A DNA stretch of 44,066 bases from Bacteroidales bacterium (lineage in GTDB: Bacteria > Bacteroidota > Bacteroidia > Bacteroidales > UBA932): positions 1 to 44,066 of the forward strand of contig JAFXPV010000041.1 of the NCBI GenBank assembly GCA_017527625.1, in the 5' to 3' direction. The notes beneath the pieces are model-generated. The model was not told where the DNA came from. It ran no database searches and saw nothing but the letters and a program-made list of their open reading frames with translations. A program made the position numbers and the translations under genes. The first letter of the stretch is position 1. The number at the start of each line of letters is the position of its first letter. This document shows, in pieces, positions 21,358 to 29,782 of the stretch.

Positions 21358-24342
21358 ATGCGTATCAGGATTGCAGTATTGCTTCTTCTCTTGTTTCCCG
21401 TAGTTTCCAGGGGGCAGTCTCAAACATATTACCAATACACTACGGATGATGTCCAGATGGTGTTCTTCGACAAGAACCTGTCCAGGTACATCCCCCATAT
21501 GATACGCATGTATCAGAACGGCAAGGCGCTGCACGAGCAGATCTGGACCAGCGATGCCATCTATGTCCCGGAAGCGCCTTTACTTCTGCTCACGGACTGG
21601 GAAGACGACGGCAATGGCGGAGCGACGCCGTTGCCTCGTTCCCTTATCCAGATCGGAATGGCTCCGCTGAATATGTCGTATTATGTCAATCCGTCGGGTG
21701 AGCGTTACCGGCAGCTTTTCTGCCACGAGTACACTCACATAGTTATGACTGATAAATACAACCGTCAGGACCTTGGCTGGCGCAAGTTCTTCGGCACCAA
21801 GGTAACCGTAGACAACACCCAGCCAATCTCGGCCCTGTGGAGCTATCTGAGCGTTCCACGCTGGTATTCCCCCCGTTGGTATCACGAGGGGATTGCCTGT
21901 TTTCTGGAAACCTGGCTGGGCGGCGGTGTCGGACGCGCGCTGGGCGGTTATGACGAGATGTATTTCCGCAGCATCATCGACGGCGGAGACAAGCTGTTCT
22001 CAGTAGTGGGTCTGGAGACGGAAGGCTCGACAATGGACTTCCAGGTTGGCGCAAACGCCTACCTCTACGGCACCCGCTTCGTGAACTACCTGACCAAGGA
22101 ATACGGCTACGACAATCTGATCAGCTTCTACAACCGCACGGCCGACAGCCGCACATTCTTCGGAAGCCAGTTCAAAAAAGTATACGGGCAGCCGCTTCGC
22201 AAAGTATGGAATGAGTGGAAGGAAGACGAACGGGCGCATCAGGAGGAGAATCTGGCCGCAGTCCGCGAATACCCGGTAACGGAAACCACGCCGCTGACAC
22301 GGGATCCGATGGGCTCCGTATCTCCCTTCGTCTATGACCCGGCCACAGGCAAGGCTTACGCGGCATCGAATGCTCCCGGAGGCTTTGCGCATCTGTCCGA
22401 GATCGACCTCAACACCGGCAAGGAACGCAAACTGAGCGATATTTACGGCATCCAGCTCTACAATCCGGCCTTCTTAGCTCTGGACCGCAATGCCGGGCGC
22501 ATCATCTATACTTTCAACAACGCCAAGATGCGCGGCCTGGCCATATTTGACATCCAGAAAAAGAAGACTGTAAAGAAAAAGACCTTCCAGCGCATCAACA
22601 ACATCGTATATGACAACGCCAACGATTGTCTTTACGGCCTTTTATCCAACGGAGGAACCCAGACCATCGTGCGTCTGGACCGCGACCTTGAGAATCCCGA
22701 GATCATATATGCTTTCCCGTTCGGAGTGAGCGTCTTCGACGTGGACGTAAGCCACGACGGCAAGTATCTTTCGATGACCCGCCAGGGTGACAACGGCGAG
22801 CATACGCTGATGCTCTTCAATACAGAAGAACTGGCCCAGGCTATCTTCAAGCCTGTGGAGCTGGTCACCTGGGAGGATTCAAACCTTGGACAGTTCCGTT
22901 TCTCGCTGGACGACAAATACCTCATCGGCAGTTCTTATTACACCGGCGTATCCAATCTCTGGCAGATCAATATTGAAACCCGCGAAATGGATATGCTCAC
23001 CAACACCGACATCGGCCTCTTCGCACCGCTTGAGATTGCTCCGGACAAACTCCTCGCCCTCGAATTCGAGAGGGACGGTATGCGCCCGGTGACACTCGAC
23101 CGCAAGGTGGTGGAAGACGCCAACGCCGTGGAGCTTTACGGACAGAAGGCTTATGAGAACAACGCAGAGGCGCTGGAGCAGGTGGGTCTGCTCCGTGAAC
23201 CGCTTCCCCAGATAGAGTTCGGCGATATTTACAACGGCATCACCCCTTACAATGTGTTCAAGGAGATGCGTTTTGCCGGGGCATATCCCACTATCTCAGG
23301 CTTCACCGACGCCAAAGGCTGGAACCACGTGACGCCGGTGCTGGGTTACCGTCTCTTCTTCAAGGATCCCGTTGGCCTGAGCAGCATCAAGCTTGACCTG
23401 GGTATGTCTCCTTGGAGCAGCAACGACTGGAAAAACAAGGTCCACGCCGATTTCGAATGGAAGTATTACTTCTGGACGCTCAAGGCAGCCTGGAACCACA
23501 CTGATTTCTACGACCTTGCCGGACCGATGCGTTCAAGCCGCAAGGGTTATATGGTCTCGCTGGCATATGATCACAACAATTCTATGATTGCGCCGTATAC
23601 ACGTTCCTGGGGCTTCTCGATTGGAACTTACGGCGATATGGACGCCCTGCCGCTGTATCAGGAAATAGAAGTCGACATCAAATCGATGCAGACGGCGTCT
23701 GTCTACGGCAAAATATCCAAGCTGCGCACCTCTCTTGGCGGTGTGATGCCTGAGCAAGGCTTCAATCTGGGTATTCAGGGCTACGGCTATCTGGCCAACG
23801 GCCACGTATTCCCTTCAGTGGAGGCATCAGGCGACTTCGGTGTCCTGCTGCCGGTGGACCGCAACAACTCTTTCTGGATCAGGACTGCTGCCGGGCATAA
23901 CTTCGGCGATGCCCAGACTGTTTTCGGCAATACCTATTTCGGCGGTTTCCGCAACAACCGCGTTGACCACCGCAATGCCTTTATGTACCGCACATCGCTG
24001 GCAATGCCGGGTGCTGGCATCGACGCCATCCAGGCTCACTCATACGCGAAGGCCACTGCGGAGCTCAACCTGCGTCCTATCCGTCTCAACAATTTCGGAG
24101 CACTGTTCTGCTATCCCACCTGGATCCAATGCTCATTCTTCGGCACAGGGCTTTCGACCTGGAATCCAGGCCTGCCCCAGTCGATGTACTACAGTGCGGG
24201 TGTCCAGCTTACCTCGGAAGTGGTCTTTATGAACTATCTCAAAACCACGCTCTCGGTCGGCTTCGGTCACCTGTTTGCCCCTGAAGGGTTCCCTGCCGGC
24301 CGCCACGGCAACGAAATAATGGTTTCACTCAAGCTTCTCTGA
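21358..24342 (+). CDS. Gluzincin-type metallopeptidase fused to a beta-propeller and probable outer-membrane barrel
   Basis: A 994-residue secreted protein with signal peptide MRIRIAVLLLLLFPVVSRG. The zinc site is HEYTH (residues 123-127), with the likely third ligand in WYHEGIACFLE (around E177), as in peptidase-MA-like gluzincins. Residues ~310-620 are repeats of a TolB/WD40-like propeller (FVYDPATGKAYAASNAPGG, DVSHDGKYLSMTRQGDNG). The last ~350 residues alternate aromatic and polar residues like a transmembrane beta-barrel (SVYGKISKLRTSLGG, FGDAQTVFGNTYFGGFRNN) and end in VSLKLL. It therefore probably sits in the outer membrane with its protease domain exposed. Its stop and the next ATG share one base (TGATG). 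Confidence 0.8.
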   Translation: MRIRIAVLLLLLFPVVSRGQSQTYYQYTTDDVQMVFFDKNLSRYIPHMIRMYQNGKALHEQIWTSDAIYVPEAPLLLLTDWEDDGNGGATPLPRSLIQIGMAPLNMSYYVNPSGERYRQLFCHEYTHIVMTDKYNRQDLGWRKFFGTKVTVDNTQPISALWSYLSVPRWYSPRWYHEGIACFLETWLGGGVGRALGGYDEMYFRSIIDGGDKLFSVVGLETEGSTMDFQVGANAYLYGTRFVNYLTKEYGYDNLISFYNRTADSRTFFGSQFKKVYGQPLRKVWNEWKEDERAHQEENLAAVREYPVTETTPLTRDPMGSVSPFVYDPATGKAYAASNAPGGFAHLSEIDLNTGKERKLSDIYGIQLYNPAFLALDRNAGRIIYTFNNAKMRGLAIFDIQKKKTVKKKTFQRINNIVYDNANDCLYGLLSNGGTQTIVRLDRDLENPEIIYAFPFGVSVFDVDVSHDGKYLSMTRQGDNGEHTLMLFNTEELAQAIFKPVELVTWEDSNLGQFRFSLDDKYLIGSSYYTGVSNLWQINIETREMDMLTNTDIGLFAPLEIAPDKLLALEFERDGMRPVTLDRKVVEDANAVELYGQKAYENNAEALEQVGLLREPLPQIEFGDIYNGITPYNVFKEMRFAGAYPTISGFTDAKGWNHVTPVLGYRLFFKDPVGLSSIKLDLGMSPWSSNDWKNKVHADFEWKYYFWTLKAAWNHTDFYDLAGPMRSSRKGYMVSLAYDHNNSMIAPYTRSWGFSIGTYGDMDALPLYQEIEVDIKSMQTASVYGKISKLRTSLGGVMPEQGFNLGIQGYGYLANGHVFPSVEASGDFGVLLPVDRNNSFWIRTAAGHNFGDAQTVFGNTYFGGFRNNRVDHRNAFMYRTSLAMPGAGIDAIQAHSYAKATAELNLRPIRLNNFGALFCYPTWIQCSFFGTGLSTWNPGLPQSMYYSAGVQLTSEVVFMNYLKTTLSVGFGHLFAPEGFPAGRHGNEIMVSLKLL

Positions 24343-25391
24343 TGCAATTCGTCGCCGCACTGCTCCCCGTTGTCCTCTACATCGCAGTAGTTTATTTCCT
24401 GGACAATTTTGCGCTGATCAGCGTGAAGCGTCTGCTGCTGCTTGTGCTTTGCGGTATGCTGACGGCTCTGGCCTGCTTCGGCCTGTTCCAGGTGACAGGG
24501 CGGCTCCTGCCGGAGGGTGTGTCTGATTATGTCAATCCGGTGCTTGAGGAGGCAGTAAAAGCCATCCCGCTGCTGATCCTGGCCCGTCGCAAACATATTG
24601 CGTTCTTTATTGACAGCGTGATTTGCGGCGCCGCCGTAGGTGGCGGATTTTCAATTCTGGAGAACGTGTTCTATCTGCTGCTGGGCGACGGGATGAGTAT
24701 GGGTACCGTCCTGTTCCGCGGGCTGGAAGTGGCACTCATCCATATGGGATGCAGCGCCATCATTGCTGCGGCCCTGATGTTTGCGGTCCGTCTGGCCGGC
24801 CGCCGTCGTGCGCGTCTGGAAATACGGCGGAAAGATGTGTGGCTGACGGTATTCCTGCTGCTGGCCGCACCAGCCCTTCACGAGATTCACAACGCTTTCC
24901 ACTTCAATCCGCTGCTGCAGTTCATAGTTGTCTTCGGCTCTATGGCAGCTCTGCTGATGTGGACCTACCAGTATGACGGCGATATGATCCACCGCTGGCT
25001 TGACAAGGGTCTGGACAAGCAGGTGGAGCTGCTGCAGTCCATCCGGGCCGGACAGTTGAGCGATACCAAGACAGGCACCTTCCTGCTTTCTGTCAAGGAT
25101 GCTTTCTCTCCCGAGGTCTTTTTTGATGTGATATGCTATGTGGAGCTGAATGTCGAACTTTCAGTAGCCGCAAAAAGCCGTTTTATGCTTCGGGAGGCAA
25201 AACTGGATATGCCGATGGATGAGCAGCAGGCCAAAAACCTGCTGGAAGTATACAAAGAGTACAAACTTCTGGAAAAGAGGCTTGGTCAGAGTGCAAAAAT
25301 CATAATCGGTCCGGTAGTTAAGTTTTATCCGGCAGACCAGAAGGCGCTGAATGATCTGTTGACCGAATGTTCGACGGTGTATAAGGGATGA
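24342..25391 (+). CDS. PrsW-family intramembrane metalloprotease
   Basis: A 349-residue protein with about seven N-terminal membrane helices. The PrsW signature is present: NPVLEEAVKAIPLL (E69 E70 and K73), GGFSILENVF (E107), H134 in ALIHMGCS and HEIHNAF (H180, H183). A soluble C-terminal region of about 130 residues is probably cytoplasmic. In Firmicutes PrsW makes the first cut in an anti-sigma factor. Here the gene is coupled to the metallopeptidase upstream (TGATG) and overlaps the regulator downstream (ATGA), so a role in signal-dependent proteolysis is likely but inferred. Confidence 0.85.
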   Translation: MQFVAALLPVVLYIAVVYFLDNFALISVKRLLLLVLCGMLTALACFGLFQVTGRLLPEGVSDYVNPVLEEAVKAIPLLILARRKHIAFFIDSVICGAAVGGGFSILENVFYLLLGDGMSMGTVLFRGLEVALIHMGCSAIIAAALMFAVRLAGRRRARLEIRRKDVWLTVFLLLAAPALHEIHNAFHFNPLLQFIVVFGSMAALLMWTYQYDGDMIHRWLDKGLDKQVELLQSIRAGQLSDTKTGTFLLSVKDAFSPEVFFDVICYVELNVELSVAAKSRFMLREAKLDMPMDEQQAKNLLEVYKEYKLLEKRLGQSAKIIIGPVVKFYPADQKALNDLLTECSTVYKG

Positions 25392-26500
25392 CTGCGGCCA
25401 TATCATACTCATTGCAGGATCTGTTGTTAAGTGTGTCACTGGCTACCTACCTGAGCACCTGCGTGATTGTGGCGGTTGTCCGCTGGGGGCACAAATGTGC
25501 ACCACAAATCCAGGATACGGATTATTACTATCCTTCCTGGCGAACGCTGGTAGCCTGCGCCCTTTCCAACCTTTCCCTCATTCCGGTCATTTTCCTTCCC
25601 TCGGATCCCGACGCAGTCCTACAGCTGCGTATGATGTTGCTGCTGGCGTCTCCCCTCTTCTGCTCGGTGCTTATTTTCAATTATTTCGGCAGCGTACTGA
25701 AGCAAAACTGGTGGCGTAAGCCCACCCTTGCGATGTATATTACATATATCCTGATGGGAGTCGTCGCCCTTGTGACTACCCTCATCCCGGGGGAGCAGAT
25801 GCAGGGTATGTTCCGCAGCATCTATTTCATTGTCGCCGGCCTGCTGGCTGTATTCTATCTGCTGAGTCTGATTATTGCAATGATAATGATGATCCAGCCC
25901 CTCAGCCAATTCTCCGAAGAAAGCTTCTCCAACCCTGAAGACTTCCCGCACGAGTACGCCAAGTCACTTATCATCATTCCTCTGCTACATATGATTTTGA
26001 GCTGGAGCGCGACCTTCAACGGAAAGCCGTCGGTGCTGTCCTTCTCCCTCATTATGCTTTCCGTCCTGTCGGTCATCATCCTTCTCGGATCACTGTCCCC
26101 TCATCGTGCGGTCGAAGTAGAACGAGTGGAGGCGGAGGTGAAAGCCGATCAGACCGAGCAAAGCAAGGAGCCTGTATTGTTGCCGCAAGAGCGGAAAGAA
26201 GAGATCCTGCAGGCCATCCGCCTTCAGATGGAGCAAGAAAAGGCCTGCCTGAACAGCCACCTCACCTTATCGAAGCTGTCCCAACTGTGCGGGTACAACC
26301 GCACATATGTTTCCAGCGTATTGAACGAGAGCCTGGGCGGCTTCTTTTCGTATGTCAACCACTGCCGTCTGGCCCACGCCAAAGCCTACAGGGATGCGCA
26401 CCCTGAAGCCAGTATAGATGAAGTAGCTCTCGAATCCGGCTTCAACAACCGCCAGTCATATTACAACGCAATCAAGAAGGACGTCAGCAGCAACCTTTAA
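25388..26500 (+). CDS. Membrane-bound AraC-family transcriptional regulator
   Basis: A 370-residue protein. About seven hydrophobic helices occupy residues ~8-235 (for example VSLATYLSTCVIVAVV and FSLIMLSVLSVIILLG). A charged linker and then an AraC-type double helix-turn-helix fill the last ~100 residues: LTLSKLSQLCGYNRTYVSSVLNE-type first HTH and IDEVALESGFNNRQSYYNA for the second. Membrane-bound AraC regulators exist in Bacteroidota, but their signals are mostly unknown. The ATG overlaps the PrsW stop (ATGA), so stoichiometric expression is expected. The stop overlaps the convergent esterase gene by 4 bases. Confidence 0.88.
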   Translation: MTAAISYSLQDLLLSVSLATYLSTCVIVAVVRWGHKCAPQIQDTDYYYPSWRTLVACALSNLSLIPVIFLPSDPDAVLQLRMMLLLASPLFCSVLIFNYFGSVLKQNWWRKPTLAMYITYILMGVVALVTTLIPGEQMQGMFRSIYFIVAGLLAVFYLLSLIIAMIMMIQPLSQFSEESFSNPEDFPHEYAKSLIIIPLLHMILSWSATFNGKPSVLSFSLIMLSVLSVIILLGSLSPHRAVEVERVEAEVKADQTEQSKEPVLLPQERKEEILQAIRLQMEQEKACLNSHLTLSKLSQLCGYNRTYVSSVLNESLGGFFSYVNHCRLAHAKAYRDAHPEASIDEVALESGFNNRQSYYNAIKKDVSSNL

Positions 26501-27405
26501 TCTACAAGTCCTTCCAGCCAGATGCCCAGATCGTGGAGCCAGGCTTCGCGGTAAGGGAAGTCAAGATGGTCGGCCCATCCGTGGCCGCCTACAGGATAGA
26601 TGTGAAGAGCTGCCGGAACCTTATGGGCACGCAGAGCCTCGTAATATCTGATGCTGTTCTCACAAGGCACGACACGGTCGTCCGAGTTAGCCATTATGAA
26701 TGCGGGCGGAGTGTCTGCGGTTACTTGTTTCTCATTGCTGTATTCTTCGACAAGGGCTTTGGGGGCATTGCGGCCGAGAAGATTGATGATGGAGCCCATA
26801 TGTGCGATTGCCGGATCGGATGAGACTACGGGATAGAACAGCACCTGGAAGTCGGGTCTCTCCTCGGGGCTGGTATAGTGCGTAGCTGCCATTGTGGCGA
26901 GATGACCGCCTGCGGAGCAGCCGGCAATTCCCAGTTTGGTGAAGCCATACTCAGCCGCGTGAGACTTGAGGATACGCATAGCTTCGTGGACGTCATCCAG
27001 CGGAACCTCGTGATGGCCGTTGGGAAGACGATATTTGATAACTGCGTATACTATTCCGCGGTCTGTGTACCATTTTTCATTTGCATAGCCTTCTGTCTTG
27101 TCCCAGACTGAAGAATATCCGCCTCCGGGGCATACAAGGATGGCCAGTCCGTTGGGCTTTGCGGGAAGGAACACCGCGAGCGTGGGTTTGGTGACATTCG
27201 CCACGTGGTTGCCGAAATCCTGCTCTTCTCCGGTAAGTCCGTTATCGGTCGGAGCACCGTCGGGCCAGATGTCGAACATTACGTCGGGTTTCGGGAAATT
27301 GAACTGCTGCGCTTGAGGCGCATTCTGGGCGAAGGCAAGCACGCTGCCGAGCAACAATGCCGCTGTCAAAGAAAGCACTTTCTTGATACTGTTCTTTTTC
27401 ATCAT
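26497..27405 (-). CDS. Secreted alpha/beta hydrolase, BD-FAE/acetyl esterase type, copy 2
   Basis: A 302-residue paralog of the 17063-17905 esterase. Signal peptide MMKKNSIKKVLSLTAALLLG...LAFA, then IWPDGAPTDNGLTGEEQ, CPGGGYSSVWD, GIAGCSAGGHLA (nucleophile Ser), SDDRVVP (Asp) and PVGGHGWADH (His). Likely removes acyl groups from hemicellulose. It is divergent from the GH31 alpha-xylosidase with only 39 bases between start codons, suggesting joint control. Confidence 0.9.
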   Translation of the reverse strand: MMKKNSIKKVLSLTAALLLGSVLAFAQNAPQAQQFNFPKPDVMFDIWPDGAPTDNGLTGEEQDFGNHVANVTKPTLAVFLPAKPNGLAILVCPGGGYSSVWDKTEGYANEKWYTDRGIVYAVIKYRLPNGHHEVPLDDVHEAMRILKSHAAEYGFTKLGIAGCSAGGHLATMAATHYTSPEERPDFQVLFYPVVSSDPAIAHMGSIINLLGRNAPKALVEEYSNEKQVTADTPPAFIMANSDDRVVPCENSIRYYEALRAHKVPAALHIYPVGGHGWADHLDFPYREAWLHDLGIWLEGLVD

Positions 27406-27418
27406 AGTTGGTTTTTCA

Positions 27419-27426
27419 CAAAGTTA
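27419..27426 (-). promoter_or_regulatory. -7 box of esterase copy 2 (TAACTTTG)
   Basis: An exact TAnnTTTG on the minus strand, 13 bases before the ATG. The opposing GH31 gene has only an imperfect box (TACTTTTA) in the same short gap. Confidence 0.5.
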
Positions 27427-27444
27427 ATTATTACTTTTACTTTT

Positions 27445-29709
27445 ATGAAAAACTACTATTCCAAACACGTACTGTCAGCCTTTCTGACGCTGTGCATCGT
27501 ATCGCTGTGCCTTTGCGCCTGCAGCAAGTCTGTCAAGATCCAGACAACCGACGGCACCCTCGTCCTCAGCCCCCTTTATTCCAACGCCGTGCGAGTCCAG
27601 GTCATCCCTGACGGCCAGACCTTGCCCGAAGAACTGGTCTACACTGAAAAAGTCCGCACACCTGCTTTCAAGGTAAAAAAGAGTGACGCCGCCACAGAGC
27701 TGAGCACAGCCCGGATGACAGTGCGCTACTCAAACGACAACGGCACGCTGTCTTTCCTCGATGCGCAGGGAAACGTGCTGCTGAGCGAAGTGCCGGGCGG
27801 CCGCAAACTGCAGCCCTCGACTGTTCAGGATGTGCCGGTATACGCCGTATCGCAATCTTTCGTATCCCCTAAGGATGAGCACCTCTACGGCACCGGACAG
27901 TTCCAGGACGGATATCTTGACATCAGAGGCCTCACCCGCCGCCTGACCCAGGTCAATACTCAGATTGCCATACCGTTCGTGATGTCCAGCAAAGGATATG
28001 GACTGCTTTGGAACAACTACGGTCTTACCGATTTCAATCCGGCCGGCAACAGCGTAGTCCTGACCCCTGCCGAAGAAGGCGCAGGCCAGACTGTCAACGC
28101 TACCGGCACTTCCGGCAACCGCCGCGAAATGCGTTTTTCCAGGACATTCACAGGCACGCTGGAAATACCGCAGGACGGTGATTATGCCCTTCTGCTCGAC
28201 GTAGGGCAGAAGATGGCCCGCAGGCATTTCCTCTCCATAGACGACGTGCCGGTCATCGATATTTCCAACACCTGGCTGCCGCCCACTGCGTCTGTCATCG
28301 TAACGGTTCCGGCCGGCCGCCATTCTCTGAGCGTCGAAGGAGTCCGCGGAGACAATCCGCAGGTCTACTGGCGCAAGGTCACAGACGAGACAACCCTGAG
28401 TTCACCTGTGGCAGCCGCGCTTGACTATACTGTCTTCGCCGGCAGCGGTGACGAAGTCATATCTACATACCGCACGCTCACCGGCCCTGTTCCGAGGATG
28501 GCCGACTGGATGTTCGGCTACATCCACTGCCGCGAGCGCTACCACTCTCAGGACGAGATTCTCGAGAATGCCGCCGGCTTCAAGGAGCGCGGCCTTCCGC
28601 TGGACGTCATCGTCCAGGACTGGCAGTGGTGGGGCAATACCGGCTGGAACTCGATGGAATTCGACCGCGTGCACTACCCTGACCCGGCAGCGCTGACCTC
28701 CGCCCTGCACAATATGGGCACCCGCTTTATGATTTCAGTATGGTCGAAGGTCGACCGCAACTGTTCCCTCGGACAGAAGTTGAACGAGCGCGGTTACTAT
28801 ATCGACGGCACTGACTGGATTGACTTCTTCCAGCCCGAGGCAGCTGCTTTCTACCTGCAGAGCTTCCGCGACAGCCTCGCCATCCCCTACGGCATCGACG
28901 CCTGGTGGTTCGACGCCACTGAGCCCGAGAATGACGACCTTGCAGGCAGGCTGGTCGGCCCCGATAAAGTTCCCGGAGAACTCTACCGCAACGTCTATCC
29001 TCTGATGGTCAACAGCACAATGTACAAGGGACTGAAGGATGTCACTCCCGACCACGAGCCCGTCATCCTCACCCGCAGCGCATTCACCGGCATACAGCGC
29101 TATGGCGTAGTCACCTGGTCCGGCGACGTCGGCAACGACTTCGGCACTCTGCGCAGGCAGATTGCCGGCGGCCTCGGCCAGATGGCTGCAGGCCTCCCCT
29201 GGTGGACCTACGACGCCGGAGGCTTCTTCCGTCCTGGCGACCAGTATACTTCCGAAGAATATCAGGAAAGGCTCGTGCGCTGGGTGCAGGCTTCGGTCTT
29301 CCTGCCCTTTATGAGAGTCCACGGATATATGAGCCAGACCGAGCCCTGGCGCTACAGTGAACAGACTTACAACCTGATGGCTGCTGCTATGAAGCAACGC
29401 GAGCAGCTCCGCCCCTACATCCTGGACTGCGCCAAAAAGGTCTCTGAAGAAGGATACACCCTGATGCGTCCTCTCGTCTTCGACTTTGCCGACGACCCGG
29501 AGGCCCTCAGGCAGGACTGCGAATTTATGTTCGGCCCGAAATATCTGGTATGCCCCGTCACCGAAGCCGGTGTCAGCAGCTGGAGAGTCTACCTTCCTAA
29601 GAATGAAGGCGGATGGACCGACACCCGCAGCGGACAGCGATATGAAGGGGGCCGCTACGCAGATGTTCCCGTCGACATTACTGCTATCCCCGTATTTGTC
29701 AGGGAATAA
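27445..29709 (+). CDS. GH31 alpha-xylosidase-like lipoprotein with a PA14-like insert
   Basis: The start at 27445 gives 754 residues with a lipoprotein signal ending CLCAC; the frame extends upstream only through the divergent esterase. An N-terminal GH31 sandwich (LYGTGQFQDGYLDIRG) is interrupted near residues 215-320 by a PA14-like domain, with GDYALLLDVGQ and VTVPAGRHSLSVEG. The barrel carries VIVQDWQWWG, nucleophile D490 in WWFDATEPE and acid/base D561 in WSGDVGNDF. A PA14 insert of this kind is known in xyloglucan alpha-xylosidases of Cellvibrio and Bacteroides ovatus, so the same activity is likely here. GH31 alpha-glucosidase is the alternative. Confidence 0.9.
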   Translation: MKNYYSKHVLSAFLTLCIVSLCLCACSKSVKIQTTDGTLVLSPLYSNAVRVQVIPDGQTLPEELVYTEKVRTPAFKVKKSDAATELSTARMTVRYSNDNGTLSFLDAQGNVLLSEVPGGRKLQPSTVQDVPVYAVSQSFVSPKDEHLYGTGQFQDGYLDIRGLTRRLTQVNTQIAIPFVMSSKGYGLLWNNYGLTDFNPAGNSVVLTPAEEGAGQTVNATGTSGNRREMRFSRTFTGTLEIPQDGDYALLLDVGQKMARRHFLSIDDVPVIDISNTWLPPTASVIVTVPAGRHSLSVEGVRGDNPQVYWRKVTDETTLSSPVAAALDYTVFAGSGDEVISTYRTLTGPVPRMADWMFGYIHCRERYHSQDEILENAAGFKERGLPLDVIVQDWQWWGNTGWNSMEFDRVHYPDPAALTSALHNMGTRFMISVWSKVDRNCSLGQKLNERGYYIDGTDWIDFFQPEAAAFYLQSFRDSLAIPYGIDAWWFDATEPENDDLAGRLVGPDKVPGELYRNVYPLMVNSTMYKGLKDVTPDHEPVILTRSAFTGIQRYGVVTWSGDVGNDFGTLRRQIAGGLGQMAAGLPWWTYDAGGFFRPGDQYTSEEYQERLVRWVQASVFLPFMRVHGYMSQTEPWRYSEQTYNLMAAAMKQREQLRPYILDCAKKVSEEGYTLMRPLVFDFADDPEALRQDCEFMFGPKYLVCPVTEAGVSSWRVYLPKNEGGWTDTRSGQRYEGGRYADVPVDITAIPVFVRE

Positions 29710-29741
29710 TTTGCAATAATGGATTTCAGAAACTAACTTTG
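29710..29741 (+). promoter_or_regulatory. Promoter of the OmpA-like gene
   Basis: TTTG at 29710-29713, a 20-base spacer and TAACTTTG at 29734-29741 form the best full match to the Bacteroidota consensus in this window. It starts right after the GH31 stop codon. Confidence 0.8.
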
Positions 29742-29782
29742 TTTAGTGCAACCCACTGAATATTAATCAAAACCATACTTCA

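Noticed and set aside
27205..27444. Upstream extension of the GH31 frame
   Set aside because: It overlaps the divergent esterase gene and would hide a clear lipoprotein signal starting at 27445.
14423..29709. A complete polysaccharide utilisation locus
   Set aside because: No SusC- or SusD-like gene is present in the window, so the term is not justified.
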